Source: Dehalococcoidia bacterium (GTDB lineage Bacteria; Chloroflexota; Dehalococcoidia; Lucifugimonadales; UBA3495). Taken from it: DNA of 64,000 bases. Location of the stretch: positions 322,771-386,770 of the forward strand of contig JAJDTP010000021.1 in NCBI GenBank assembly GCA_022827095.1. Direction: 5' to 3'. A program made the translations under genes and the position numbers. The notes under the pieces were generated by a model, which searched no databases, was not told the origin of the DNA, and saw only the letters and a program-made list of their open reading frames with translations. Below, one piece after another: positions 1 to 9,061 of this stretch. Position 1 is the first letter of the stretch, and each line of letters opens with the position of its first letter.

Positions 1-1733
1 CACTCCAGAGTGCCGTGCTTGCCGATGTGGATCATGGCGTCCGCCTGGAACACGTCCCGGATCCAGCGGTAATAGGCGATGTAGTGATGCGTCGGCGTGA
101 GATCCGGGTTGTGATAAACGGAGATCGGGTTTTCACCGAAGCCGCGCGGGGGCTGCAGGCCGACGAAAACGTTGCCCATGGGAACGCCGGCGATGGCGAG
201 CCGGTCTCCGGTGCGGTACACATGGCCCGGAGGTTCGCCCCAGGCATCCAGCAATTCGGTGCGCACAGATTCCGGGAAACCGGAGAACCACCGGGCGTAA
301 TCCCGGCGTTCGACGTGGCCGGCGGCGAGGCGGAGTTGCTCCTCGGTCAGGGTGTCGGTGTCGTTGCTGCAACGCTCGATGATGCGTTGGACCAGGTCGT
401 CGCCGTCGACGGGGATGTCCGTCACCCGGTATCCGGCGTTTTTCAGGGCGTGGAGCAGGTTGATGGCCGAAGCCGGCGTGTCCAGACCCACGGCGTTACC
501 GATGCGCGCGTCCTTGGTTGGGTAGTTGCTGAGGATGATGGCGATACGCTTGTCCGCGTTGGCTTTGCGGCGGAGAACGGCGTGCCGCGACGTCAAGCGC
601 GCCAGATAGTCCATGCGGTCCGGCTGGGCAACGTAACGTTGCATGCGGCCGGCGGACAGAGTGTCGGGAGCGGCGCCGGTGTCTTCCTTGAACGAAATGG
701 GCACAGTAATGATCCGGCCATCGAACTCGGGGAAAGCGACGTTCATCGCCGTGTCGATGGGGCCCAGGCCCAGAGAACTGTCCTCCCACTCAGAGCGGCT
801 ACCGGTGCTGACGATGCCCTGGATAATGGGAACGTCAAGGTTGTCGAGGAGTTCCTGGGACCAGCCGGTGGCGACGGTTGCACCCGTGCCGCCCTGCTGG
901 TGGTCCAGGTCGCTCATGGCCAACCCCATGGTGTTGACGATGCAGTCCACACGTGGGATGCCATCGGGGTCAACCATGTATTCCGTCAGGGTGTGGCCGC
1001 CGTCGGCCTCGTCATCCTCGGGTTGATGTTTGAGGCTGTAGGAGAACACCGGTAGGACGTTGACGTCCTGTGCCTCCAGTCGAGCGATCAGGTCGTCGAC
1101 AAACGCGAGGTTCCCGCTCATCCAGTGGGCGCGGTAGAACAGGACACCCACGGACGGACGATCCGGGGCAAAGCGGGCAGCGCGGTAGTCGGAAACGGAA
1201 GTACCTTCGGGAATCTCGGGATGGTAGATGCCCTGCCAGGGCATGGGCGCCGGCGCTTCGTGGCCGAAATCACCGCCGAGGTAGGTGTCGGCGAGGAAGA
1301 GGAAGAGGTTGCGAAAGTTGAGGACACCGCCGCGCATAAGATACGAAAATACGGCTTCGACCTCCGCGACCGGAGCGGTACACGCGGCGACCAGATCGTC
1401 GTCCCATTCCTGGTGGCCCGGGCATGCGATCAGCGGAGTGCGGTTGCGGAGGCAAATTTCCCAGAGTGGATCGAACGCGTCGCCGAGGGCGCGCCGACCT
1501 CCAAGCAGGCGCAGCACGACCACGGAGGCGTCGTTGACGGCTTCCAGCAGTTCGCGGTGAGAGGCCGCCGCCTCTTCCGATTCGCCTTCGAGGGCCACCG
1601 GGTTGAAAGCGTGCACTGCCACCGTGTCGCCCCAAGGCATGCCGACCAGGGCGCGCTCCGCGGTGAGGATGTCGGTGTCGGCGGTGGTGACCAGTACTAT
1701 GGAACCGGTCGCGGCCTGGGTTTCGGTGGTCAT
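1..1733 (-). CDS. cobN: Cobaltochelatase subunit CobN (N-terminal part; gene runs off the left edge)
   Basis: The reading frame opens with ATG at 1733 and stays open to the window edge, about 577 codons. CobN is the large subunit of the ATP-dependent chelatase that inserts cobalt into the corrin ring. The last visible residues read IHIGKHGTLEW, the hallmark of the CobN/BchH family. I prefer CobN over the magnesium chelatase BchH because it lies 3 bases downstream of cbiE and behind a cobalamin riboswitch. Typical CobN is about 1,200 residues, so roughly half is missing to the left. Confidence 0.9.
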   Translation of the reverse strand, partial: MTTETQAATGSIVLVTTADTDILTAERALVGMPWGDTVAVHAFNPVALEGESEEAAASHRELLEAVNDASVVVLRLLGGRRALGDAFDPLWEICLRNRTPLIACPGHQEWDDDLVAACTAPVAEVEAVFSYLMRGGVLNFRNLFLFLADTYLGGDFGHEAPAPMPWQGIYHPEIPEGTSVSDYRAARFAPDRPSVGVLFYRAHWMSGNLAFVDDLIARLEAQDVNVLPVFSYSLKHQPEDDEADGGHTLTEYMVDPDGIPRVDCIVNTMGLAMSDLDHQQGGTGATVATGWSQELLDNLDVPIIQGIVSTGSRSEWEDSSLGLGPIDTAMNVAFPEFDGRIITVPISFKEDTGAAPDTLSAGRMQRYVAQPDRMDYLARLTSRHAVLRRKANADKRIAIILSNYPTKDARIGNAVGLDTPASAINLLHALKNAGYRVTDIPVDGDDLVQRIIERCSNDTDTLTEEQLRLAAGHVERRDYARWFSGFPESVRTELLDAWGEPPGHVYRTGDRLAIAGVPMGNVFVGLQPPRGFGENPISVYHNPDLTPTHHYIAYYRWIRDVFQADAMIHIGKHGTLE

Positions 1734-1736
1734 GTA

Positions 1737-2408
1737 TCAGTCCGGCTCCTCGGTGGGCCGGGGGAACACCATGATGGAGAGATCGCTGAATTCCTCGGTG
1801 ATCCGGCCTAGTTCGGCTAGGGTACCGTCCCAACGTTGTTCGTCGGGCAGGGTGAGACGCTGGAACACAGTGACGGGATGGTCGGGGTCGGCCCCGTCGG
1901 TAATTGCGCCAGCGGCGATGGCCGGCGGCATGAAGTCGAAGGGACGCGGAAGCAGGATGACGTTGCGGCGTCCCTGGTTCAGGGTCTCGACCAATTCCCC
2001 AAGTTCGGAGCCCCGGTCCCACCGCTGGTGCAGAGTCAGGAACAGCGATTCTTCCAGGGATATGCCGGCACGGGCACAGGCGAACTGGATGCTGCTGACG
2101 CCCGGCACTAGCTCGACAACCTCGGCCCGCCGCCGGACGCGGTTCAATAGCTCTTTGGCGGAGACGTTCAGATCGCCCCACACGCAGACGACGCAGTTCT
2201 TGCCCTGCTGGGCCTGCTCTTGCGCATAGTCGAGCACGGCCTCCTGGTCGCGGTAGGCCATGGGACGCAGTTCAGCACCACCGGTGCGGCCGGCGACTAC
2301 ATCCAGGACGGTCTTGAAGCCGACCACCAAGTCAGCGCACTCGATCGTCTCGCGGCCCTTGAGGGTGAGCATATCGGGATCGCCAGGGCCAACGCCCACG
2401 ACGGTCAT
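1737..2408 (-). CDS. cbiE: Cobalt-precorrin-7 (C5)-methyltransferase
   Basis: A tetrapyrrole (corrin/porphyrin) methylase-fold protein of 223 residues. It opens with the SAM-binding loop VGVGPGDPDMLT and carries VELVPGVSSIQFACARAG, the CbiE form of the conserved PGxSS segment. It should methylate C5 of cobalt-precorrin-7; the CbiT/CobL C-terminal half is absent, so it is a stand-alone CbiE. I chose ATG 2408 because AGGAA lies 6 bases upstream; an in-frame ATG at 2435 has no good ribosome site. It is the first gene after the riboswitch and is co-transcribed with cobN. Confidence 0.85.
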   Translation of the reverse strand: MTVVGVGPGDPDMLTLKGRETIECADLVVGFKTVLDVVAGRTGGAELRPMAYRDQEAVLDYAQEQAQQGKNCVVCVWGDLNVSAKELLNRVRRRAEVVELVPGVSSIQFACARAGISLEESLFLTLHQRWDRGSELGELVETLNQGRRNVILLPRPFDFMPPAIAAGAITDGADPDHPVTVFQRLTLPDEQRWDGTLAELGRITEEFSDLSIMVFPRPTEEPD

Positions 2409-2449
2409 TGTTATTCCTGTGTTTGAGGATGTCATCGATTTTCAAGCAA

Positions 2450-2482
2450 GAAGAAAACCCTGGGAAGTAGCTCCACCAGGGT
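2450..2482 (-). terminator. Intrinsic terminator of the cobalamin riboswitch
   Basis: Read leftward, ACCCTGG (2482-2476) pairs with CCAGGGT (2463-2457) across a 12-base loop and is followed by TTTTCTTCTT. It sits between the riboswitch aptamer and the cbiE start, so it is the likely expression platform that stops transcription when cobalamin is bound. Confidence 0.75.
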
Positions 2483-2574
2483 CGAAGGTTTTCACTGAAG
2501 TGAGTGCGCGCCGGAGGGTGTCAACCTATCCAAAGCGCGTACCAGAACGACCCTGTTGAGCGCAGAGCAGAGTT

Positions 2575-2762
2575 CCGAGGCAACACCGGGCAGGTCTCCT
2601 GGCTCGCGGCTCCAAGTCGGACTGACGCCTTCCCGCCATCTGTGTTTGACAAATGGCAGTGGCAAATCGTCAGCCGGCTCCCCGCTTACAGTGGCGCAAC
2701 CGCGGCGGATTTGCACCGCCTTCCCAATTAAGCCCATGGGTTTGAATAGCGCCCGGCGTTCG
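2575..2762 (-). promoter_or_regulatory. Cobalamin riboswitch
   Basis: On the minus strand the conserved core is plain: GGTGCAAATCCGCC followed by GCGCCACTGTAAGCGGGGAGC (split here at 20 bases), then a GCCACTG element, GGGAAGGCG, and the B12 box AGCCAGGAGACCTGCC at 2604-2589. Order and spacing match the adenosylcobalamin riboswitch class. It lies about 170 bases upstream of cbiE and controls the cbiE-cobN unit. The exact 5' end is approximate. Confidence 0.95.
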
Positions 2763-2894
2763 GTTTTCGAATTTTAATGTGCGGGCGAACCGCGCAGCCA
2801 ATGTAGCCGGGATGATGGCCGCTGTCAACGGCCGGATCAACGAGCATGTTACGCTATCTATGAATCAACCGTATACAGTGAAAAGGAATTGCGA

Positions 2895-4736
2895 ATGCTG
2901 ATAAAGATAGTCGGCGCCATTGCCGCCGTAGTGATCATCGCCGTCATAGTCGTTGGACTGGCCATGTGGCGCGGACTGATACCCATTCCCGGTCCACTGC
3001 TGGCGTTGATGGTTGGCGCGAAAGAACCGGAATACTCGGCTCGCTACTACCCGTCGGACACGCTGGCCTATGGCTGGGTCACCTTGACACCCGGCGGGGG
3101 CCAATTCGAGGAAATGCGGGAGATATGGGGGCAGTTCAACGAGTACCCCGCTTTTACCGATCTCATCGACGAATTGCGGGACCAGTTTGAATACCGTACC
3201 GAGATCGACTTTGAGACGGAGGTGATGCCGTGGATTGGCCCGGAGATCGCCGCCGCCGTAATTGAGGTCAAGCTTTCGGAGGGCGGCATCGGCTTTGACG
3301 ACGGCGTGGAGACCTGGGAGGGTGTGTCTGCGGCGGTCACGGTGGAAGTGCGCGACGAGGACGCTGCCGCCGAATTTCTGTCGAAATGGCTGGAGTCTAT
3401 GGAGAGAGAAACAGGCGCGAATTTCCGCTCCGGCTCCCATGACGGTTATGACACCTGGGTCGATGAGAATGCGTTACAGGCTTACGCTGTAACCGGGGAC
3501 TGGCTGGTATTCGCCACTGACCTGGAGACGTTGGAAAGTATCCTGGCCCGCATTGACGGCGAAGGCGGCGGATCATTGGCCGACACGCCCGGATTCCAGG
3601 CGGCACGGGCGGCTTTGCCGGAACGCCGTTTCTCCTCGTTTTACCTGGACTACCAACAGGGTTTGGAGCTGTTGGACGACTTCGTGGGCGGCGAATCCGG
3701 CGCGCTGATGCCGGGCATGTTCGGTCCGGCGGCCTTTGCCGAACAAGCGCCGGATTGGGTGGCCGGCTCCGCCGGGTGGGTAGAGCGCGGGGTGACGGTG
3801 CAGATGGTATCGCCCACCGTGTCCACTTTCGGCTTGGAAACGGTCGAGCTGCAAGACCCGGCCAATTTACTGCCCGCCGATACCCTGGGCTTTATGGCCG
3901 GCGCCTTCGACCCCAACGTTGACCACTGGCGGACTGCGCTGGGGGAGTATGATCTGGCCGCACTGCTCCCCTATCCCGAATTGATTGACGAAATCAACGA
4001 CGCCGTGGACGAAACAGCCAGCGGCGACGCGCCGGAACTGAATCCCGACGATACGCTGGCGGACGCGTTGGACCTGGGGTTCTGGCTGGTCGATGACCTC
4101 ACCGGCATTGACCTGGAGACAGATTTCTTGAACCACCTGTCCGGCCAGGCCATTCTGGCCGTGCGCGACTTTGATTTCGACGCCGTGAGGGATGACCCGG
4201 CTGCCAATCCCATTGACGCGGTGGCAATGCTGTCTTATCGGGAAGACGGGAAAGCAGGGTTAGACGACACGATGGACGAAGTTGCCAACCTGGTGCGAGA
4301 CGTCGGTCTGGAGACCAGTTCAGTTGACGTCGGGGCCGACGATGACGCCACGGTTTTTGACCTGGGCCTGCTGGGAATGATGATGGGCGGTCAATTCGGT
4401 TACCGGCCAGGCTACGTACTGCACGACCAATACCTCACCATTGGCACTACTGAAAGCGCACTGGCCGCCGTCGTGGAGCGGCAGAACGGCGAGGGGGATA
4501 GTTTATCATCCGATGCCGAATACCGGCGGGCAACCGCCCACCTGACGACGGACGGGCAGTTCCTGGGTTACGTTAACGTGCGGGCCATAGTCGCTCGGCT
4601 AGACATGGACGACCTGGATTTGGAACCGGAAGAATACCGGATATTGCGGGAAGGGATTGGCGTCGCTGCGTTCAGTTCGACTACCGGGGAAGACTACAGC
4701 CGGGGTGAGGCGGTCCTGACCTTGTTCCCGGAATAG
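2895..4736 (+). CDS. DUF3352 family membrane-anchored protein
   Basis: A 613-residue protein with one N-terminal membrane segment (about residues 3-25, rich in I/V/A) followed by a large acidic extracytoplasmic region. The motif YSARYYPSDTLAYGWVTL shortly after the anchor is typical of DUF3352 proteins, whose role is unknown. ATG 2895 follows AAAAGGA by 8 bases; a TTG at 2889 is the only other candidate. It is a single-gene unit, divergent from the cobalamin operon. Confidence 0.8.
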   Translation: MLIKIVGAIAAVVIIAVIVVGLAMWRGLIPIPGPLLALMVGAKEPEYSARYYPSDTLAYGWVTLTPGGGQFEEMREIWGQFNEYPAFTDLIDELRDQFEYRTEIDFETEVMPWIGPEIAAAVIEVKLSEGGIGFDDGVETWEGVSAAVTVEVRDEDAAAEFLSKWLESMERETGANFRSGSHDGYDTWVDENALQAYAVTGDWLVFATDLETLESILARIDGEGGGSLADTPGFQAARAALPERRFSSFYLDYQQGLELLDDFVGGESGALMPGMFGPAAFAEQAPDWVAGSAGWVERGVTVQMVSPTVSTFGLETVELQDPANLLPADTLGFMAGAFDPNVDHWRTALGEYDLAALLPYPELIDEINDAVDETASGDAPELNPDDTLADALDLGFWLVDDLTGIDLETDFLNHLSGQAILAVRDFDFDAVRDDPAANPIDAVAMLSYREDGKAGLDDTMDEVANLVRDVGLETSSVDVGADDDATVFDLGLLGMMMGGQFGYRPGYVLHDQYLTIGTTESALAAVVERQNGEGDSLSSDAEYRRATAHLTTDGQFLGYVNVRAIVARLDMDDLDLEPEEYRILREGIGVAAFSSTTGEDYSRGEAVLTLFPE

Positions 4737-4753
4737 CGCGACCCACCCGGTGC

Positions 4754-4777
4754 TATAATCGCGGTGCCGGCCGGCAC
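4754..4777 (+). promoter_or_regulatory. -10 element and start-site palindrome for the aspartic protease gene
   Basis: A perfect -10 hexamer TATAAT lies at 4754-4759 in the context GCTATAATCGCGG. Five bases downstream a perfect 14-base palindrome, GTGCCGGCCGGCAC (4764-4777), covers the expected start point and could be an operator. No good -35 is visible. Confidence 0.5.
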
Positions 4778-4797
4778 TTACGAAATGGAGAGGCATT

Positions 4798-5163
4798 ATG
4801 GGCGTGACTTACGCCAGAGGCAGTATCACCGGCCAGAACGGAGCTCGGGAGTTCGACTTCCTGGTAGATACGGGCGCGACCTGGGTGGGCATCCCGCAGG
4901 CCGACATTGACGCTCTGGGATTGGATACCGTGCCCAACGCCAGCGCCGCCCTGATGATAGCTGACGGCAGCGTCAGTCGCACTCCCGTTTACATTGCGGT
5001 GGGCATGCTGGAAGGGACTGGCTTCGTCAACGGCGCCGTACCGGCGGCAGTACCGCTGGTGGGCTACAAGCTGCTGCAGGATTTGGGGTTCAAGGTGGAC
5101 CTGGTGAACAAGCGCATTGAGCCACGACCCGACGACGGGATCGGGCCACCGTTCCTGCTGTAA
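4798..5163 (+). CDS. Retropepsin-like aspartic protease (clan AA)
   Basis: A 121-residue soluble protein. FLVDTGATWVGIP (Asp24-Thr25-Gly26) is the aspartic-protease active-site loop, and the C-terminal VGYKLLQDLGFKVD matches the second hydrophobic-Gly segment of retroviral-type proteases. One such domain per chain means it should act as a homodimer. There is no signal peptide. GGAGAGG precedes ATG by about 6 bases. The gene has its own promoter and terminator. Substrate unknown. Confidence 0.75.
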   Translation: MGVTYARGSITGQNGAREFDFLVDTGATWVGIPQADIDALGLDTVPNASAALMIADGSVSRTPVYIAVGMLEGTGFVNGAVPAAVPLVGYKLLQDLGFKVDLVNKRIEPRPDDGIGPPFLL

Positions 5164-5188
5164 CCGGGCAGCAATCCGAGAATATGGC

Positions 5189-5223
5189 GCCGGGGCGACC
5201 TGTCGGTTGCCCCGGCGTTTTGG
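5189..5223 (+). terminator. Rho-independent terminator after the aspartic protease gene
   Basis: GCCGGGGCGACC (5189-5200) pairs with GGTTGCCCCGGC (5205-5216) across a TGTC loop, followed by GTTTTGG. It lies 26 bases past the stop and separates this gene from the convergent MoaD-like gene. Confidence 0.8.
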
Positions 5224-5242
5224 TTAATCCCAAGTTCAGGGT

Positions 5243-5512
5243 TCAGCCCCCACCGATGGCGGGGAGGAAGTGCATCTCAGTGTCCTCGCTGACGCGCTCC
5301 ATCAATCCCAACTGGCTGACATCTCCATCGACGATGACGGCGAGACCGGGCGTTATGTCATCCAGCTCTTCGTCGTAGAGGAGTTCCTTGATGCCCGGGT
5401 GGAGCTGCTCCAGGTTGTTGATGACCTGGCGCACAGTGGCGCCGGCGACCTGGACACGGTCGGGAGCGCCGGTAATGCGTTGCATCGGCGCGGGTATCCA
5501 AACGTCAGGCAT
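5243..5512 (-). CDS. MoaD/ThiS-family sulfur-carrier-like protein
   Basis: An 89-residue protein of beta-grasp type ending in FLPAIGGG, so it carries the C-terminal Gly-Gly that is adenylated and thiocarboxylated in MoaD/ThiS carriers. TVRQVINNLEQLHPGIKELLYD fits the first helix of the fold. GGAGG lies 6 bases before ATG 5512. It follows the molybdenum hydroxylase subunit by 85 bases on the same strand, suggesting a link to molybdopterin supply. The extra Gly after GG is slightly unusual. Confidence 0.75.
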   Translation of the reverse strand: MPDVWIPAPMQRITGAPDRVQVAGATVRQVINNLEQLHPGIKELLYDEELDDITPGLAVIVDGDVSQLGLMERVSEDTEMHFLPAIGGG

Positions 5513-5597
5513 TCCGACCTCCTTTTGGTTGGCGTCAGTAGCGGAGATCAGTGGCGGGAACGATTAGCCATCCGTCCCCGCCTGATTCACCCTCGGT

Positions 5598-7922
5598 CTA
5601 CGAGCCGTTCTTTTCCCAAAGGGCTTCCAGTACGTTGCCCGGGTTCATGGGAAGGACGGTCAGACGGACGCCAATAGCGTCGTGGATGGCGTTGGCGATA
5701 GCGGCCATGGGAGGCACGATGGGCACCTCACCGACGCCGCGGACGCCGTATGGATGGTTGGGATTGGTGATCTCCACTATGCAAGTATCGATCATGGGTA
5801 GGTCGAGGCTGGTGGGCATGCGATAGTCCAGGAAGCTGGAGTTGACCATGTGCCCCTGGTCGTTGGTGTAGTACTCCTCGTTGAGGGCCCAACCGATGCC
5901 CTGGACGGCTCCGCCCTGGATCTGGCCCTCCACGTAGGAGGGGTGGATCGCCTTGCCGGCGTCCTGGATGGCGGTGTAACGGACGATTTCCACCTTGCCG
6001 GTGTCCTCGTCGACCTCGACATCGACGATGTGGACGCCGATGCACGGGCCGGCTCCGCCGGGGTTGACCCCGCCGCGGCCGACAATTGGGCCGCCGGTGG
6101 GTACCTGGCGCGCGGCGAGTTGCTGGAAGGTCATCTGCAACTGGTCGTCGGCACGGTGTTTGAGGACGCCGTCCTCATAGAGCACATCGTCCGGCTCGAC
6201 CTCCCAGATGCGGGCGGCGCGGGCAATCATCTGCTGCCTGACGTCCTGGGCGGCAGTGTACGCGGCGAAACCGGTCTTAAAGGTGACGCTGCTGCCGCCA
6301 GTGTTGGAGGTGAAACCGATGCTGTCGGTGTCGCCGATCTGGGGATTGACGTCCTCCACGGCGATGCCAAGCACCTCGGCCAACTGCTGGGACACGGAGG
6401 CTCGGGTGCCGCCGATGTCTGGGGAGCCCTCGGTCAGGGTAACGGTTCCGTCAGGATTGACCAGGGCAACCGCAGCGGACGGGCCGGTGTTGTTGCCCCA
6501 GAAGCCGGAGGCGACGCCACGGCCGCGCTTTTTGCCGTCCTTGGGGGCGGCATAGTGCGGGTGGGCCTTGGTGGCCTCCAGGGTTTCGATGTAGCCGACC
6601 TTGGGCGTCAACGGGCCGGTGGGGCGTCGGGTTCCCTCTTTGGCGCTGTTGATAAGGCGAAGATCGATGGGGTCGACGCCCAGTTTCTCGGCCAGTTCGT
6701 CGAGCGCGACTTCGACACAGTAGGCGGCGGCCGGGGAGCCGGGGGCACGGTAAGCCGCGGTCTTGGGCCGGTTGACGACGATGTCGTATCCCTCGATCCA
6801 GGTGTTGGGGATGTCGTAGGCGGCGAGCACGCAGTTGGCCGCGCCGGCGACGGGGGAGCCGGGGAAGGCGCCGGCTTCGAAGATCAAGTGCACCTCGGCG
6901 GCGGTGATCTTGCCGTCGTTGGTGGCGCCGATCCGGCAGGAGATCTCCGTGCCGGAAGTCGGCCCGGTGGCCTCGAAGACCTCGGTGCGGTTCATGGACA
7001 CCTTGACCGGAGCGTGCGCCTTGCGGGCCAGCAGCGCGGCCAGAGGCTCCATGTACACCGCGAGCTTGGCGCCGAAACCGCCGCCGATTTCCATGGGCAC
7101 TGCCTTGACTTTGGATACCGGAATGCCCACCAAGCGGGCGGTGTGGTCGCGGACCGTGAAGTGGCCCTGACTGCTGGAGTAAATGGTCAGGCTGCCGTCG
7201 TCGTGCCACATGGCGGTGCCGCTGTGGGGCTCGATGTAGCCCTGGTGCACGGCGGAGGTGGAGACGCAGCGTTCCACGACGATGTCGGCGTCGGCGAAAC
7301 CGGCGTCGAGGTCCCCCATTCGGAACTCGAAGTGGTTGGCGGTGTTGGTGCCCCGCGTGGCATCGTCGTCATCCAACACGCCGCCGGCGCGCGTGCCGGC
7401 CGTTTGGAACGCGGCGAGACGCTCGTGGACCAGGGTGGCGTCGTCAGCCATCGCATCGCGGGCGTGCATCACCGGCGGAAGCACCTCGAATTCGACGTCG
7501 ATCAGGTCCAGGGCTTCCTCGGCGGCGTGAGCGCTGACCGCGGCGACGGCGGCAATGGCGTGGCCTTTGTAAAGGGCCTTGTCCTGGGCCATGATGTTAT
7601 TGCTCAGGAACTTGAAGTTGACCATCGCGCCCTCGGCCAGGTCGGAGGCGCGGCCGGTGGGTTCCACAATGTCGGCGCCGGTGATAACCGCGCGGACGCC
7701 GGGCGCGGCCTCGGCGCGGCTGGTGTCGATGGACTTGATGCGGGCGTGGGCGTGGGGGCTGCGCAGGACCTTGCCGTAGAGCATGCCGGGCAGGTTCAGG
7801 TCGGCGCTGTAGCGGGCCATGCCGGTGACTTTATCGGCGCCGTCGTGGCGGACCGGGCGAGTCCCGACTACCTTGTATTCCTTGTCGCTGGTCAGGACCA
7901 TGTTGGGCGTGTAGTCCGGCAT
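5598..7922 (-). CDS. Xanthine dehydrogenase family molybdopterin-binding (large) subunit
   Basis: A 774-residue protein of the molybdenum hydroxylase family, covering both the a/b-hammerhead domain (about residues 20-130) and the two molybdopterin-binding domains. Visible family segments are EIGGGFGAKLAVYMEP, AYRAPGSPAAAYCVE and the C-terminal GVRGVGEVPIVPP with the catalytic Glu. The cofactor loop reads AYRAPGS, not the AYRCSFR of form I CO dehydrogenase, so CO oxidation is not supported. No FAD or 2Fe-2S subunit is adjacent; a MoaD-like gene follows. GGAGG precedes ATG. Substrate unknown. Confidence 0.88.
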   Translation of the reverse strand: MPDYTPNMVLTSDKEYKVVGTRPVRHDGADKVTGMARYSADLNLPGMLYGKVLRSPHAHARIKSIDTSRAEAAPGVRAVITGADIVEPTGRASDLAEGAMVNFKFLSNNIMAQDKALYKGHAIAAVAAVSAHAAEEALDLIDVEFEVLPPVMHARDAMADDATLVHERLAAFQTAGTRAGGVLDDDDATRGTNTANHFEFRMGDLDAGFADADIVVERCVSTSAVHQGYIEPHSGTAMWHDDGSLTIYSSSQGHFTVRDHTARLVGIPVSKVKAVPMEIGGGFGAKLAVYMEPLAALLARKAHAPVKVSMNRTEVFEATGPTSGTEISCRIGATNDGKITAAEVHLIFEAGAFPGSPVAGAANCVLAAYDIPNTWIEGYDIVVNRPKTAAYRAPGSPAAAYCVEVALDELAEKLGVDPIDLRLINSAKEGTRRPTGPLTPKVGYIETLEATKAHPHYAAPKDGKKRGRGVASGFWGNNTGPSAAVALVNPDGTVTLTEGSPDIGGTRASVSQQLAEVLGIAVEDVNPQIGDTDSIGFTSNTGGSSVTFKTGFAAYTAAQDVRQQMIARAARIWEVEPDDVLYEDGVLKHRADDQLQMTFQQLAARQVPTGGPIVGRGGVNPGGAGPCIGVHIVDVEVDEDTGKVEIVRYTAIQDAGKAIHPSYVEGQIQGGAVQGIGWALNEEYYTNDQGHMVNSSFLDYRMPTSLDLPMIDTCIVEITNPNHPYGVRGVGEVPIVPPMAAIANAIHDAIGVRLTVLPMNPGNVLEALWEKNGS

Positions 7923-8128
7923 TGGTTATTCCTCCGGCTGGTATGTAAATTGCGGGCTGGACACGGGCCGGCGAGACCCGAAAAACCCGTTCCGGCAGTA
8001 TGATAGCATAGCGAACCAACCGTTGGGACGGGCGGATTTCCGTCCCATGTTAATGTCCGGTGAACGGTCGCTGGCGGTCGCCATGACAGCGGTACGCGAG
8101 CAATTACATCACGCAACAGGCGGGAAGC

Positions 8129-9016
8129 ATGGATACTATCATCATCAAAGGATGCATCAACGGCAGTCGTGGCCGGGAGCAGAACCCCAACGTGCCGTTC
8201 ACGCCGGAAGAAGTGGCGCAGGAGGCTATCAGGTGCTACGAGGCGGGAGCGTCGATAGTCCACATCCACGCCCGGACGCCGGACGGCGGCATCAGCTACG
8301 ATCCGTCGTGGTACGCGCAGACCGACGCGATGATCCGGGCGCAGTGCGACCTGGTCTTGAACCACACCACCGCGCGGCAGGCTCACGTGCCGGTGGAGGC
8401 GGTGACGCGCTACCTGCTGGAGACCCCGCAGCCGGTGGAAATGGTGTCGCTGAACCTCGGTTCCGGCACTCGCTGGGTGGCCGACCCGGAGACCGGACAG
8501 CGGCGCACCGTCACCAGCCCCAACTCCTTCGAGGACATTGTGGCCACGCTGGACGCCTGCTACCAGCGGGGCACCTTTCCCGAGCCAGCCGTGCACGACC
8601 TGGGCAACGTGAACGCCGCGATCACCCTGATGCGCGAAGGCTACATCCGCGATTCCCGTTACTTTTTGGTAGAGCCAGGGGCGCACTGGGGTGACGGCCG
8701 CCTGAACATGGTGGGTTCCCCGCGCAACTACATGCTCATCGCCGACACCATCCGGGAGCACTACCCGAACGCAACCTGGTTGGCGCACAGCAGCATGGGC
8801 CAAACCTTCCCATTGTGCGCCATCGCCATCGCCACGGGAGCGCATATCCGAGTGGGCATGGAAGACAGTCCATTCCTGCCCAACAACCCGGAGCCGCGAT
8901 CTAACGCGCAGTACATCGAGTGGGCGGTCACCATGGCGCGGTTGCACGGCAGAGAACCGGCGACGCCGCAACAGGCGCGAGACATGCTGGGGTTGAATCC
9001 TTACCCCGAAACGTAG
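8129..9016 (+). CDS. BKACE family 3-keto-5-aminohexanoate cleavage-type enzyme
   Basis: A 295-residue TIM-barrel protein of the BKACE (DUF849) family, which cleaves beta-keto acids with acetyl-CoA. IIKGCINGSRG at the N-terminus and the metal-binding pair in VHIHARTPDGG (His45, His47) are diagnostic, as is the later AHSSMGQ. The substrate varies in this family and cannot be told from sequence. The gene is alone, divergent from the molybdenum hydroxylase gene. Confidence 0.85.
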   Translation: MDTIIIKGCINGSRGREQNPNVPFTPEEVAQEAIRCYEAGASIVHIHARTPDGGISYDPSWYAQTDAMIRAQCDLVLNHTTARQAHVPVEAVTRYLLETPQPVEMVSLNLGSGTRWVADPETGQRRTVTSPNSFEDIVATLDACYQRGTFPEPAVHDLGNVNAAITLMREGYIRDSRYFLVEPGAHWGDGRLNMVGSPRNYMLIADTIREHYPNATWLAHSSMGQTFPLCAIAIATGAHIRVGMEDSPFLPNNPEPRSNAQYIEWAVTMARLHGREPATPQQARDMLGLNPYPET

Positions 9017-9061
9017 CGATACCCAACTCCGCCCAGTGGAACGAACGGCGGAGAGCAATAA

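Noticed and set aside
1125-2181. Frames opposite and out of phase with cobN and cbiE
   Set aside because: The cobN frame ends off the window edge and has the GKHGTLEW motif, so the other frames are shadows.
2889-2895. TTG start of the DUF3352 protein at 2889
   Set aside because: The AAAAGGA site is better placed for ATG 2895.
5598-7922. Carbon monoxide dehydrogenase large subunit (CoxL)
   Set aside because: The active-site loop is AYRAPGS, not the CoxL form I AYRCSFR, and the small subunits are missing.
5850-8003. A 717-codon plus-strand open frame
   Set aside because: It is antisense to the molybdenum hydroxylase gene and is Gly/Val/Asp-rich with no family match. GC-rich codon bias makes such shadows common.
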